The translations under genes were made by a program, and so were the position numbers. Positions 41,218 through 50,000 of a stretch of DNA of 64,000 nucleotides are shown here, piece by piece. Origin of the DNA: an uncultured Clostridia bacterium (GTDB taxonomy: Bacteria > Bacillota > Clostridia > Christensenellales > Aristaeellaceae); assembly GCA_934663595.1 (NCBI GenBank), contig CAKUKM010000009.1, positions 1-64,000 on the forward strand. Reading direction: 5' to 3'. Every line of letters begins with the position of its first letter. The stretch's first letter is position 1. The notes below the pieces were generated by a model. The model was not told where the DNA came from. It did not search any database and saw nothing but the letters and a program-made list of their open reading frames with translations.

Positions 41218-42138
41218 TTACTCCTTGATCGCGCCAACCATAACGCCCTTGACGAAATACTTCTGAACGAACGGGTAAATCAGCAGCACCGGCACAGTCG
41301 AAACGATGATCGTGCAGTACTTCATGATTTCCTTCATCAGATAGCTGTTCGCGCTCGTGCCGGACAGCGCGTTCATGAACGAGTCCGTATTCTTGTCCAG
41401 AATCAGCAGCTCGCGCAGATACAGCTGCAGCGGATACAGGTCGCGGCGCTTCTGCAGATAGACCATCGCGTTGTACCATGCGCTCCAGTTGCCGACCGCG
41501 TAAAACAGCGTAATCGTCGCCAGCGCCGCGCCGGACAGCGGCAGAATGATGCGGAACAGCAAGGTTACGTCGTTCGCGCCGTCGATCGTCGCCGATTCAA
41601 GCAGCGCCGTCGGAATGCCCTTGAAGCTCGTGCGCAGAACGATCATGTTGTAAACGCTGACCGCGCCGGGCAGCATAACCGCCCACATCGTGTTGTTCAG
41701 GCCCATCTGAACCACGGTCAAATACGTCGGGATCATGCCGCCGCCGAAATACATCGTGAACACGATCAGGATCATCGTGACCTTCTTGAGCATGAAATCG
41801 GTGTGCGACAGGATATACGCGCCCATGATCGTCATCACCATCGAAATGCTCGTGCCGATCAGAACGTAAATCAGCGTGTTCCGATAGCCCTGCCACAGCG
41901 TGCTCATCTTGAGCACCATCCGATAGCCCTCCACCGAGAAGCCCGCCGGACGGAACATGATTCCGCGCACCAGCGCGAATTCGTTCGGGCTGCTGAACGA
42001 GCAGAACAGCACGTACAGCATCGGATACAGCGTAATCACCGCCAGCAGAATCATGAACACATAGTTGATGAAGAAGAATATCTTATCGCCCTTTGTGGTA
42101 TGAATGCCGTCGCTCAATTGAATTTTCTGCTTCGCCAT
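41218..42138 (-). CDS. sugar ABC transporter permease, YtcP/LplC type
   Basis: A 306-residue inner-membrane permease with six helices and the binding-protein-dependent EAA-type loop near residue 190 (LLESATIDGANDVTLLFRIILPLS). It is the second permease of a CUT1-type importer for oligosaccharides. The start at 42138 (MAKQKIQL) has AGGAGGTGCGG upstream; a GTG three codons before is less well placed. The gene is between the LplB-type permease (13 nt) and the metallophosphoesterase. No ATP-binding subunit is encoded here, as usual for this family, which shares a common ATPase. Confidence 0.9.
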   Translation of the reverse strand: MAKQKIQLSDGIHTTKGDKIFFFINYVFMILLAVITLYPMLYVLFCSFSSPNEFALVRGIMFRPAGFSVEGYRMVLKMSTLWQGYRNTLIYVLIGTSISMVMTIMGAYILSHTDFMLKKVTMILIVFTMYFGGGMIPTYLTVVQMGLNNTMWAVMLPGAVSVYNMIVLRTSFKGIPTALLESATIDGANDVTLLFRIILPLSGAALATITLFYAVGNWSAWYNAMVYLQKRRDLYPLQLYLRELLILDKNTDSFMNALSGTSANSYLMKEIMKYCTIIVSTVPVLLIYPFVQKYFVKGVMVGAIKE

Positions 42139-42151
42139 ATTCCGCACCTCC

Positions 42152-43090
42152 TTACCACAGGCCGCTGCCGGCCAGCTTGTTGCTGACCTTGTTCGCGACC
42201 GTGAGCAGAATCAGGTTGATCAGCGAATTGAAGATGTTGACCGCCGCGGAATAGCTGTAGTCGTTCTCGACGAAGCCCTTGCGGTAAACGAACGTCGAGA
42301 TGATATCGCTCGTCTCATACGTCGCCTCGGACTGCAGCAGGAACGCCTTTTCCCAGCCGACGTTCATCAGTCGGCCGCACGCCATGATCAGCATGATTAC
42401 GATCGTTTCGCGAATGCCCGGGAGCGTCACGTGCCACATGCGCTGCGCGCGGTTCGCGCCGTCGATCGCCGCCGCCTCGTACAGATCCGGATTGATGCCC
42501 GAAATCGCGGCGATATAGATGATCGAATTCCAGCCGAAGCTCTGCCAGATGTCCGACACGACATAGATCGCGCGGAACGCTCCCGAATCGCCGATCAGCG
42601 AGCCCTCGTGCGACGATATCGAATTCACGATCGACGTAATAAAGCCCGTCGAATTCGTGAACTGCGTGATCATACTGCAGATAACGACCGTCGTAATGAA
42701 ATGCGGCAGGTACGTGATCGTCTGAACGACCTTCTTGCAGCTCTGATTGCGCACCTCGTTGAGCAGAATCGCGAAGATGATCGGGAACGGGAAGCCGAAC
42801 ACGAGGTTCAGTCCGCTGATCACCAGCGTATTGCGCAGAAGGCGATAGAAATAGAAGTTTCCGAAGAACTTCTTGAAGTTATCGAGCCCTACAAACTTGC
42901 TGCCCAGAATGCCCTTGACCGGCTTATACTTCTGGAACGCGATTATATTGCCGTACATCGGCCAATAGCAGAACAGCACGAAGTATATCATCACGACGAT
43001 CAGCATGACGTATACCAGCGGATGCCTGCGAATATTCGTAGCCAAACGCGAGAAGAAGCCTTCCTTCTTCCGAGTGGAAATCGATTTCAT
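42152..43090 (-). CDS. sugar ABC transporter permease, LplB type
   Basis: A 312-residue permease with a basic N-terminus (KSISTRKKEGFFSR), six helices and the EAA-type loop as DLYEAAAIDGANRAQRMWHVTLPGI near residue 200. It pairs with the downstream YtcP-type permease. The ATG at 43090 is favoured because GGGGAG lies nine nt upstream. In other Firmicutes such LplA-LplB-YtcP sets handle complex plant or host glycans; the sugar is not evident here. Confidence 0.9.
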   Translation of the reverse strand: MKSISTRKKEGFFSRLATNIRRHPLVYVMLIVVMIYFVLFCYWPMYGNIIAFQKYKPVKGILGSKFVGLDNFKKFFGNFYFYRLLRNTLVISGLNLVFGFPFPIIFAILLNEVRNQSCKKVVQTITYLPHFITTVVICSMITQFTNSTGFITSIVNSISSHEGSLIGDSGAFRAIYVVSDIWQSFGWNSIIYIAAISGINPDLYEAAAIDGANRAQRMWHVTLPGIRETIVIMLIMACGRLMNVGWEKAFLLQSEATYETSDIISTFVYRKGFVENDYSYSAAVNIFNSLINLILLTVANKVSNKLAGSGLW

Positions 43091-43187
43091 GCGTGCGCTC
43101 TCCCCTTGCATATCAAGTAAAGGTTTCACTTAAAGAATGATTCGCGCAATCTTAAGGAAACAATCCCGTCTCTGATTGGAATAGGAA

Positions 43188-43214
43188 ACGAAGGGCGGAC
43201 GAACCGCCCTTCGT
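43188..43214 (-). terminator. stabilising or attenuating hairpin between binding protein and permease genes
   Basis: ACGAAGGGCGG (43188-43198) pairs perfectly with CCGCCCTTCGT (43204-43214). On the minus strand only a short T-rich tail follows. A hairpin here commonly protects the binding-protein message and gives it higher expression than the permeases. Confidence 0.65.
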
Positions 43215-43232
43215 TTTGACCCGTTTTGTCGC

Positions 43233-44846
43233 TTAGCGGGCGAGGTAGCGCGCGTAGGAGGCTTCGTAAACCTTCTGCATTTCGCTCAGGCCCAGCTCGT
43301 TCAGCTTCTCGAGGTAGCTGTCGAACTCGGTGTCGAGATCGGCCTTGCCGGTGATGAAGTTGATGCACATTTCATCGCGGTAGGTCTCGACATTGGTGCG
43401 ATACTCGGCGAGGATCTCGGACTCTTCAGTGGTGAAGGTGCAGCCGAAGGGCCAGATGCCGTCGTAGGAGCACTGAACGTAGAGCTTTACGCACTCGGGC
43501 TGTACGCCGTAGCAGTACTTGCTGGTCAGGATATAGTCGAGGTCGGAGTCGGACTCGGTCTCGAACTGATACAGACGCATGCAGCGCTTGTCCTCAACGG
43601 ACGCATCCGCATTGTACTCGACGTCGGTGATGACCGGGTAGCCCATATCGTTGAGGTTGTAGCCCTTGCCCTCGATGCCGTTGGACATCATGAACTCGAC
43701 GTCGTCCAGATACAGCGCATCCAGGAACGCCACGCACTCTTCCTTGTGTTCGGAAGAAGCGCAGATGTACTTCTGAGCGTCGAGGCCACGGTTGGTCACC
43801 ATAACGCGGGTCAGAGGCGCATCCTCGGTCAGCTTCGGCATCTGAGCCGCGACCAGGCCGCGCTCCGGATGCTCGATTTCAACGACATTGTAGTAGTTCG
43901 CCGCATAGTTGTAGGTGTGGTCAACCACGCAGCCAGCCTCTTCGTTCGCCAGCATCGCCCAGGTATCGGTCTGGGTGTCGGTGGTGAAGTCGGGGTTGAT
44001 CAGGCCTTCGGAGTACCACAGACGCATGGTCGCGAGGTAATCCTTGTATTCCTGAGTCGCCGGGCCGTACGCGACGGTGCCGTCTTCAGTGATGAAGAAG
44101 TTGCGCGCATCGATATTCCAGGCAGCGGAGAAGGCATTGCGGGTTCTCCAGTAGTTGGACTTGTTCAGAAGCAGCGGATAGTTGATGCCATTCGCCTTGA
44201 AGGCTCGGAGCATTTCGGTCCAGTCGTCGATGGTTACCGGAACATCCAGACCAACGGCTTCCAGAGCGTCCTTGCGGATCATCATGCCCCACATGCAGGT
44301 GCAGCTCTCTTCGCTGCCGCTGACGCGGGTGCCCAGCGCGATCACGCGGCCGTAGTCGTCGTAAGCGCCCTTGACGAGGTACGGATCAGCCAGAACCTTC
44401 TCATAGAAATGCGGGGTGGTCTCTTCGCTGACGAGCTCGGTGTAATCGTAGATCAGGCCGTCGTCATACGCCATGGAGATGCCGCCCGCATAGTAATCGC
44501 GAACATAGCTGTCGAAGATCATATCCGGATAGTCCTGGTCCGCGAGCATGGTGGAGAAGCCTTCCTTCTCGCTGCCAACCGGCGGATGCACGAACTCGAG
44601 ATTGACGTTGAACATCTCTTCGAGGTTCTTGATGACCTGCAGGTCGGAATAGGTGTCGATAAACTCGGTCATGGAAGCGTCCATCGGAATCCAAATGGTC
44701 AGCGTAACGCCGCCCAGATCCGGATAGCCCTTCTCATTGCAGGGGAACAGCGTCGTCCCCTTTACGGCCGTCGTCTCAGCGCTCGCGAACGCAAAGGACG
44801 TCGCCATGACCGCAAGCAGAAGCAGGCAGGACAAGAGTTTCTTCAT
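43233..44846 (-). CDS. ABC transporter extracellular solute-binding protein, LplA-like
   Basis: A 537-residue exported protein. It has a signal peptide (MKKLLSCLLLLAVMATSFAF, cleavage near ASA/ETTAVKG). No lipobox cysteine is seen at the usual place, so it may be free or anchored otherwise. The long family-1-like binding fold carries VTLTIWIPMDASMTEFI near residue 48 and a C-terminal YEASYARYLAR. It is the recognition subunit of the importer formed with the two permeases downstream. The start at 44846 has AAGGAGGG upstream. Codon use here is notably more regular, as for a highly expressed protein. Confidence 0.88.
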   Translation of the reverse strand: MKKLLSCLLLLAVMATSFAFASAETTAVKGTTLFPCNEKGYPDLGGVTLTIWIPMDASMTEFIDTYSDLQVIKNLEEMFNVNLEFVHPPVGSEKEGFSTMLADQDYPDMIFDSYVRDYYAGGISMAYDDGLIYDYTELVSEETTPHFYEKVLADPYLVKGAYDDYGRVIALGTRVSGSEESCTCMWGMMIRKDALEAVGLDVPVTIDDWTEMLRAFKANGINYPLLLNKSNYWRTRNAFSAAWNIDARNFFITEDGTVAYGPATQEYKDYLATMRLWYSEGLINPDFTTDTQTDTWAMLANEEAGCVVDHTYNYAANYYNVVEIEHPERGLVAAQMPKLTEDAPLTRVMVTNRGLDAQKYICASSEHKEECVAFLDALYLDDVEFMMSNGIEGKGYNLNDMGYPVITDVEYNADASVEDKRCMRLYQFETESDSDLDYILTSKYCYGVQPECVKLYVQCSYDGIWPFGCTFTTEESEILAEYRTNVETYRDEMCINFITGKADLDTEFDSYLEKLNELGLSEMQKVYEASYARYLAR

Positions 44847-44891
44847 GGTTTTTTCCCTCCTTGAAAGTGCGTGTCGTAAAAACACATATTT

Positions 44892-44919
44892 ATTATATGA
44901 ATTTATGCCCATTTGTCAA
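44892..44919 (-). promoter_or_regulatory. sigma-A promoter of the sugar ABC operon
   Basis: On the minus strand: consensus TTGACA (44914-44919), a 16-nt spacer and consensus TATAAT (44892-44897). The 250 nt between this and 45167 hold nothing else that I can recognise. Confidence 0.75.
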
Positions 44920-45166
44920 TCGGAAATTAGCGGTGTTGAAGTATTTTCGTCGTTCTGCACAATTGTTGCGCATTTTGTGTTACGCGGCGCTTGTTCCACC
45001 CTCAAACTGATTCACGATGTAAAACAATCCGCTCCAATAAGCGCTTGTTCGGCTCCCATAATAAATATACTTTACACGAATTCCAATCAACGCAAAGCGG
45101 GCGAAACCGCGATCGGCCTCGCCCGGCGCATGAATTTTCACGCGCGGATTTATAATAGATCTGCGC

Positions 45167-45382
45167 TCAGTACTTCTGCGCGCCGCCCATCTGCTTTTCC
45201 TGGGCCTCGATCATCTTTTTGACCATGTTGCCGCCAATCTGACCGGCGTCCTTGCTGGAGAGATTGCCGTTGTAGCCGTTGTTCAGGGTGATGCCGAGCT
45301 CGTTGGCGACCTCGTGCTTCATATTATACATCGCCTGACGCGCCTCGGGGATATTGATCTGGTTGGAATTCTTATTCGCCAT
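45167..45382 (-). CDS. alpha/beta-type small acid-soluble spore protein
   Basis: A 71-residue DNA-binding protein that coats and protects spore DNA. The family signature is clear: ARQAMYNMKHEVANELGI (about 14-31) and NGYNGNLSSKDAGQIGGNMV (about 35-54), including the germination-protease site (the conserved ANELG) and GGNMVKKMIE. The rich ribosome site AAAGGAGTGTATCCC is upstream. It lies 33 nt downstream of a second such gene and is probably cotranscribed with it from a forespore promoter. Confidence 0.96.
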   Translation of the reverse strand: MANKNSNQINIPEARQAMYNMKHEVANELGITLNNGYNGNLSSKDAGQIGGNMVKKMIEAQEKQMGGAQKY

Positions 45383-45415
45383 TTGGGATACACTCCTTTC
45401 GGTCTGAACGCTTAC

Positions 45416-45598
45416 TTACTGCTGCATGCCATGCTGGCGCTGATAGTCCTCGATCATCTTGCGAACCATCTGACCGCCCACCCGGCCGTTTTCAACGCTG
45501 GAAAGATTGCCGTTGTAGCCGCGCGTGAGGTTGATTCCCATTTCGCGCGCCACCTCGAACTTCATGTTTTCCAGCTCGGGCTTCATCTGCTTGCTCAT
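45416..45598 (-). CDS. alpha/beta-type small acid-soluble spore protein, second copy
   Basis: A 60-residue homologue of the downstream protein, with MKPELENMKFEVAREMGI and RGYNGNLSSVENGRVGGQMVRKMIE. Start at 45598 has AAGGAGGTGAATGCA upstream. The segment before it contains GCGTAA and CACAATAG about 16 nt apart, a possible but weak sigma-G promoter. Two tandem copies fit the usual multigene SASP pattern. Confidence 0.95.
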   Translation of the reverse strand: MSKQMKPELENMKFEVAREMGINLTRGYNGNLSSVENGRVGGQMVRKMIEDYQRQHGMQQ

Positions 45599-45685
45599 TG
45601 CATTCACCTCCTTGTTTTGGTCTGGCACTATTGTGCGCGCGGCCCGGCATTTTACGCTGGTAATTCCTGATGATCAAAAACCGGC

Positions 45686-45711
45686 AAAAAAAGAAGCCGC
45701 GAAAGGCGGCT
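45686..45711 (-). terminator. intrinsic terminator of the MATE gene
   Basis: AGCCGC (45695-45700) pairs with GCGGCT (45706-45711). On the minus strand the hairpin is followed by TCTTTTTTT. Confidence 0.75.
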
Positions 45712-45720
45712 CCTCAAAGT

Positions 45721-47058
45721 TTATTTCATCTCTTTTAGTATCTTCAGCTGCAGCGGTATCGCGACCGCAATCGTAATCACGTCGGCCGCCGCCTGCGCGA
45801 GCTCCACGCCGAGGACGCCCAGAAACTGCGGCAGAATCAGCACCGCCGGAATGAAGAACAGTCCCTGCCGCGCCATCGCCAGAAACGACGCCGGAATCGC
45901 CTTGCCGATCGTCTGGCTCATCATATTGCTCATTACGATCCAACCCGCGAGCGGGAAGGTAATGCACTGCAGCCGCAGCGCGATTCGGCCGACCTCGACC
46001 ACACCCGCGTCGTCCTGAAACAGCGCGATGATTCCCGGCGCGAAGACATAGTCCGCCGCCGCGAGCACCAGCAGCACCGCCGTCGAGAGCTTTACGCAGA
46101 ACCAGAAGCCCTCGCGCACGCGGTCGAATTTCTTCGCGCCGTAATTGAAGCCGCAGACCGGCTGAAAGCCCTGGCCGAAGCCGATTAAGCAGCTGTTTGC
46201 AAACTGCATGATGCGCGTGACGATCGACATGCCCGCAATCGCGTAATCGCCGTAGGCGCGCGCTGCGACGTTCAGGCAGATCGTCGCCACGGAATTCAGC
46301 CCCTGCCGGAACAGCGAGGGCGCGCCGCCGTTTACGATGATCCTGTACCGCTCGACCGTGGGCCTGAAATTGCGCAGGCGAATGTCGATCGCGTTGCTGC
46401 GGTAAATGCCGATCAGCAAAATTACAAAGCTGGCCAGCTGGCTGACGATCGTGGCGACCGCCGCGCCGGACACGCCCATATCCAGCGCGAAAATCAGCAG
46501 CGGATCGAGCCCGATGTTGATCACCGCGCCCGAAACCAGGCCGACCATCGCGTAAACCGCGTTGCCCTGAAAGCGCAGCTGATTGTTCAAAACCAGCGAT
46601 GCGGTCATATACGGCGCGCCGATCAAAATCCAGCGCAGGTAATCCACCGCGTAGGGCAGAATCGTTTCCGACGAGCCGAGCGCCAGCGCCAGCGGCTCCA
46701 GAAACAGAAGCCCGCCGATCATGATCACCGTTCCGCCGATCAGCGCCGAAAAGAAGCCCGTGGCCGCCATGTTTTCCGCGCCGGACACGTCGTGCGCGCC
46801 CAGCGCGCGGGAGATGTAATTGCCCGATCCGTGGCCGAAGAAGAATCCGACCGCCTGAATGATCGCCATTACGGAAAACACCACGCCCACCGCGCCGGTC
46901 GCGCTCGGCCCGAGCTTTCCGACAAAGAACGTGTCCGCCATGTTGTAAAACGACGTCACCAGCATGCTGATCATCGTGGGGATCGCCAGCTTTACAATCA
47001 GCCCTCGAACCGGCGCCTCCGTCATCGTTCTGTATTTCTGCTCCAGCGTTGCCTGCAT
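45721..47058 (-). CDS. MATE-family multidrug/Na+ antiporter
   Basis: A 445-residue membrane protein with twelve predicted helices arranged in two matching halves, typical of the MATE family (DinF/NorM group). The opening APVRGLIVKLAIPTMISMLVTSFYNMADTFFVGKLG (about 15-50) is characteristic, with the second half beginning near 240 (GGAPSLFRQGLNSVATICLN). It exports cationic compounds with Na+ or H+. It begins 12 nt after the end of polC, so read-through from polC is possible. Substrate unknown. Confidence 0.9.
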   Translation of the reverse strand: MQATLEQKYRTMTEAPVRGLIVKLAIPTMISMLVTSFYNMADTFFVGKLGPSATGAVGVVFSVMAIIQAVGFFFGHGSGNYISRALGAHDVSGAENMAATGFFSALIGGTVIMIGGLLFLEPLALALGSSETILPYAVDYLRWILIGAPYMTASLVLNNQLRFQGNAVYAMVGLVSGAVINIGLDPLLIFALDMGVSGAAVATIVSQLASFVILLIGIYRSNAIDIRLRNFRPTVERYRIIVNGGAPSLFRQGLNSVATICLNVAARAYGDYAIAGMSIVTRIMQFANSCLIGFGQGFQPVCGFNYGAKKFDRVREGFWFCVKLSTAVLLVLAAADYVFAPGIIALFQDDAGVVEVGRIALRLQCITFPLAGWIVMSNMMSQTIGKAIPASFLAMARQGLFFIPAVLILPQFLGVLGVELAQAAADVITIAVAIPLQLKILKEMK

Positions 47059-47070
47059 CTTGTATCCCTC

Positions 47071-50000
47071 TTACATTTCAAATTCAAACAGCGTAACCTG
47101 GCTCGTCTTCGGCAGATCGTTGATACAGCCGAGCTTTTCAAACGTCGCAATCAGCGATTTGGGCACCTTGCGCCGCTGCATATCGTCCTGCGAAATAAAC
47201 GGCCCGCCCTGTCTGGCCGCAACGAATCCCTCCGCCGCGCTCTGACCCACGCCGGGCAGCGACGTAATCGGCGGCAGTATCTCGCCGTCGTCGGCCAGCA
47301 GGTATTCCGTGGCGCTGGATTTGTAGATGTCCACCGGCTTTACATGCACGCCGCGCAGATTCATCTCAATCAGTATTTCCAGTATCGTGTTCTCGTCGTC
47401 CATCGCGTCGGTGCGCTCGGAGCGGTCGAGCTCCTTAATCGCGTCGATCATCGCGCGCAGCTCGTCCACATTGCGCGTGGTCATGCGCGTCGCGTCGAAG
47501 CTCTCGGCGTTTCGGGAAAGATAGCAGCAGTAATACGCCGACGGATAGAAGATCTTGAAATACGCGATTCTCAGCGCCATCGTGACATACGCGACGGCGT
47601 GCGCCTTCGGGAACATGTATTTGATCTTCTTGCAGCTGTCGATGAACCACGGTGGCACCTGATCGTTGCCCACCAGCGCCTCCTCCATCTCGGGCTTCAG
47701 GCCCTTGCCCTTGCGGACGGATTCCATCGTCTTAAACGAAATCTCCGAATCGATGCCGTAGGCGATCATCTGGTTCATGATGTCATCGCGTGTGCAGATG
47801 CATTCGCGCAGCGGAATGCCCTGGCGCACCAGATCCTGCGCGTTGCCGACCCACACGTCCGTGCCGTGCGAAAGGCCGGAAATGCGAATCAGTTCCTCCA
47901 TGCTCTTCGGCTTCGTCTCCTTCAGCATGCCGCGCACGAATTTCGTTCCGAATTCGGGGACGCCCAGCGTGCCGCTCTCGGCCACGCCCAGCTCTTCGGG
48001 GGTAATCCCGAGCGCCTCGGTGCCGGAAAACAGCGAAATGATCTTTCCAAATACCTCCGGATCGTTCAGGGGAACCGCCTGCGGCGCGATGCCGGTCAGA
48101 TCCTGCAGCTTTCTCAGCATCGTCGGATCATCGTGGCCCAGCACGTCGAGCTTGACCAGCACGTCGTGCATGGAGTTAAAGTCGAAGTGCGTGGTGATCG
48201 TATCGGTCGTCTGATCGTCCGCCGGATGCTGAATGGGCGTGAACTGATAGATCTCGTAGTCCTTCGGCAGAACGACCATGCCCGCCGGATGCTGGCCGGT
48301 CGTGCGCTTTACGCCGGTAATGCCGCGCGCGAGGCGCTCCTTTTCCGCGTTCGTCAGGCTCAGATTGCGTTCCTCGGCGTATTTGAGCACGTAGCCATAC
48401 GCCGTCTTTTCCGCAATCGTGCCGATCGTGCCCGCGCGGAAGCAGTTTTCTGCGCCGAACAGCTCCTTGATGTAATTGTGCGCCACCGGCTGATACACGC
48501 CGGAGAAGTTCAGATCGATATCCGGAACCTTGTTGCCCTTAAAGCCCAGGAACACCTCGAACGGGATGTTGAAGCCGTCCTTGTCCATCTGTGCGCCGCA
48601 TTCCGGGCATTTCTTCGGCGGCAGATCCAGGCCGGTGGAATACTCCTTCGGGATATCGAATTCATGGTGCTTGCATTTCGGGCAGACGTAGTGCGGCGGC
48701 AGCGAATTGACCTCCGTAATTCCCGAAAGATACGCCACCAGCGACGAGCCGACCGAGCCGCGCGAGCCGACGATATAGCCGTCCGACAGCGATTTCGCCA
48801 CGAGCTTGACCGCAATCATGTAAAGCGTCGAAAATCCATAGCCGATGATCGCGCCCAGCTCCTTGTCCACGCGCTTCTGCACGATTTCCGGAAGGGGGGA
48901 GCCGTAAATCGATTCCGCCTTCGTCATCACGAGATTGCGCAGCTCGCCCTCGGCCTCCGGCCAGAACGGCTGGAACGTCTCCTTGCCCTCCGGATGCGGC
49001 AGGAATACCTTGACGTCGCCCACCAGATCGGCGATTTTGTTCGGATTCGCAATCACGATTTCCTTCGCCTTTTCGCGCCCGAGATACGAAAACTCCTCCA
49101 GCATTTCGTCCGTCGTCTTGAAATACAGCGGCGGCTGGAAGTCCGCGTCCTCGAAGCCGCGCGTCGCCAGCAATATCGCGCGGTAAATGCTGTCCGTCGG
49201 GTCCAGAAAATGCACGTCGCCGGTCGCGCAGACCGGGATATTCAGCTTTTCGCCGAGGCGCACGATCTTCCGGTTCAGCTCGCGCAGCCCGTCGTCGTCC
49301 CTGACCGTGCCCTCGCGCACCAAAAACGCGTTGTTGCCGATCGGCTGCACCTCGAGATAATCATAGAATTTCGCGATTCGCTCGATCTCGGATTCGCGCT
49401 CGCCCGCCAGCACCGCGCGGAACAGCTCGCCCGATTCGCAGGCGCTGCCCACAATCAGCCCCTCGCGGTATTTCTCGATCAGGCTGCGCGGTATGCGCGG
49501 CGTGCGGTGGAAGTAATTCAGATGCGCCTCGCTCACCAGCCGGTACAGGTTCGTAATGCCCGTCTGCGAGGTTGCGAGCAATATGATGTGATACGCCTGC
49601 TTGCCCGCGTCCACCTGGAAGCAGTAGTTGATCTCGCGCAGTCTGGATACGCTCTTGCGCGATTTCAGCTCCTCCAGCATCTTCATCAGCACCAGCGCCG
49701 TCGCGCGCGCGTCGTGCACCGCGCGGTGCGCGTTCGTGAGCGAAACGTTGAACAGCTTCGCCAGCGTCCCCAGCTTGTGGTTTTTGATGTTCGGATAGAG
49801 ATTGCGCGCCAGCGCCAGCGTATCCAGCGTCACGAAATCAAATTCGCGCCCGATCAGCGGGAACGCGCGCTTGAAAAACGACATGTCAAACGCCGCGTTG
49901 TGCGCGACCAGCACCGCACCCTCGCAGAATTTGGCGAAATCCGGCATCGCCTCGCGCAGCGTGCGCTTGCCGCTCAGCATTGCGGATGTAATTCCGGTAA

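Noticed and set aside
44737..45222. Plus-strand open frame in the gap between the sugar ABC operon and the spore protein genes.
   Set aside because: It overlaps the binding-protein gene and the spore-protein gene on the other strand and has no ribosome site or family features.
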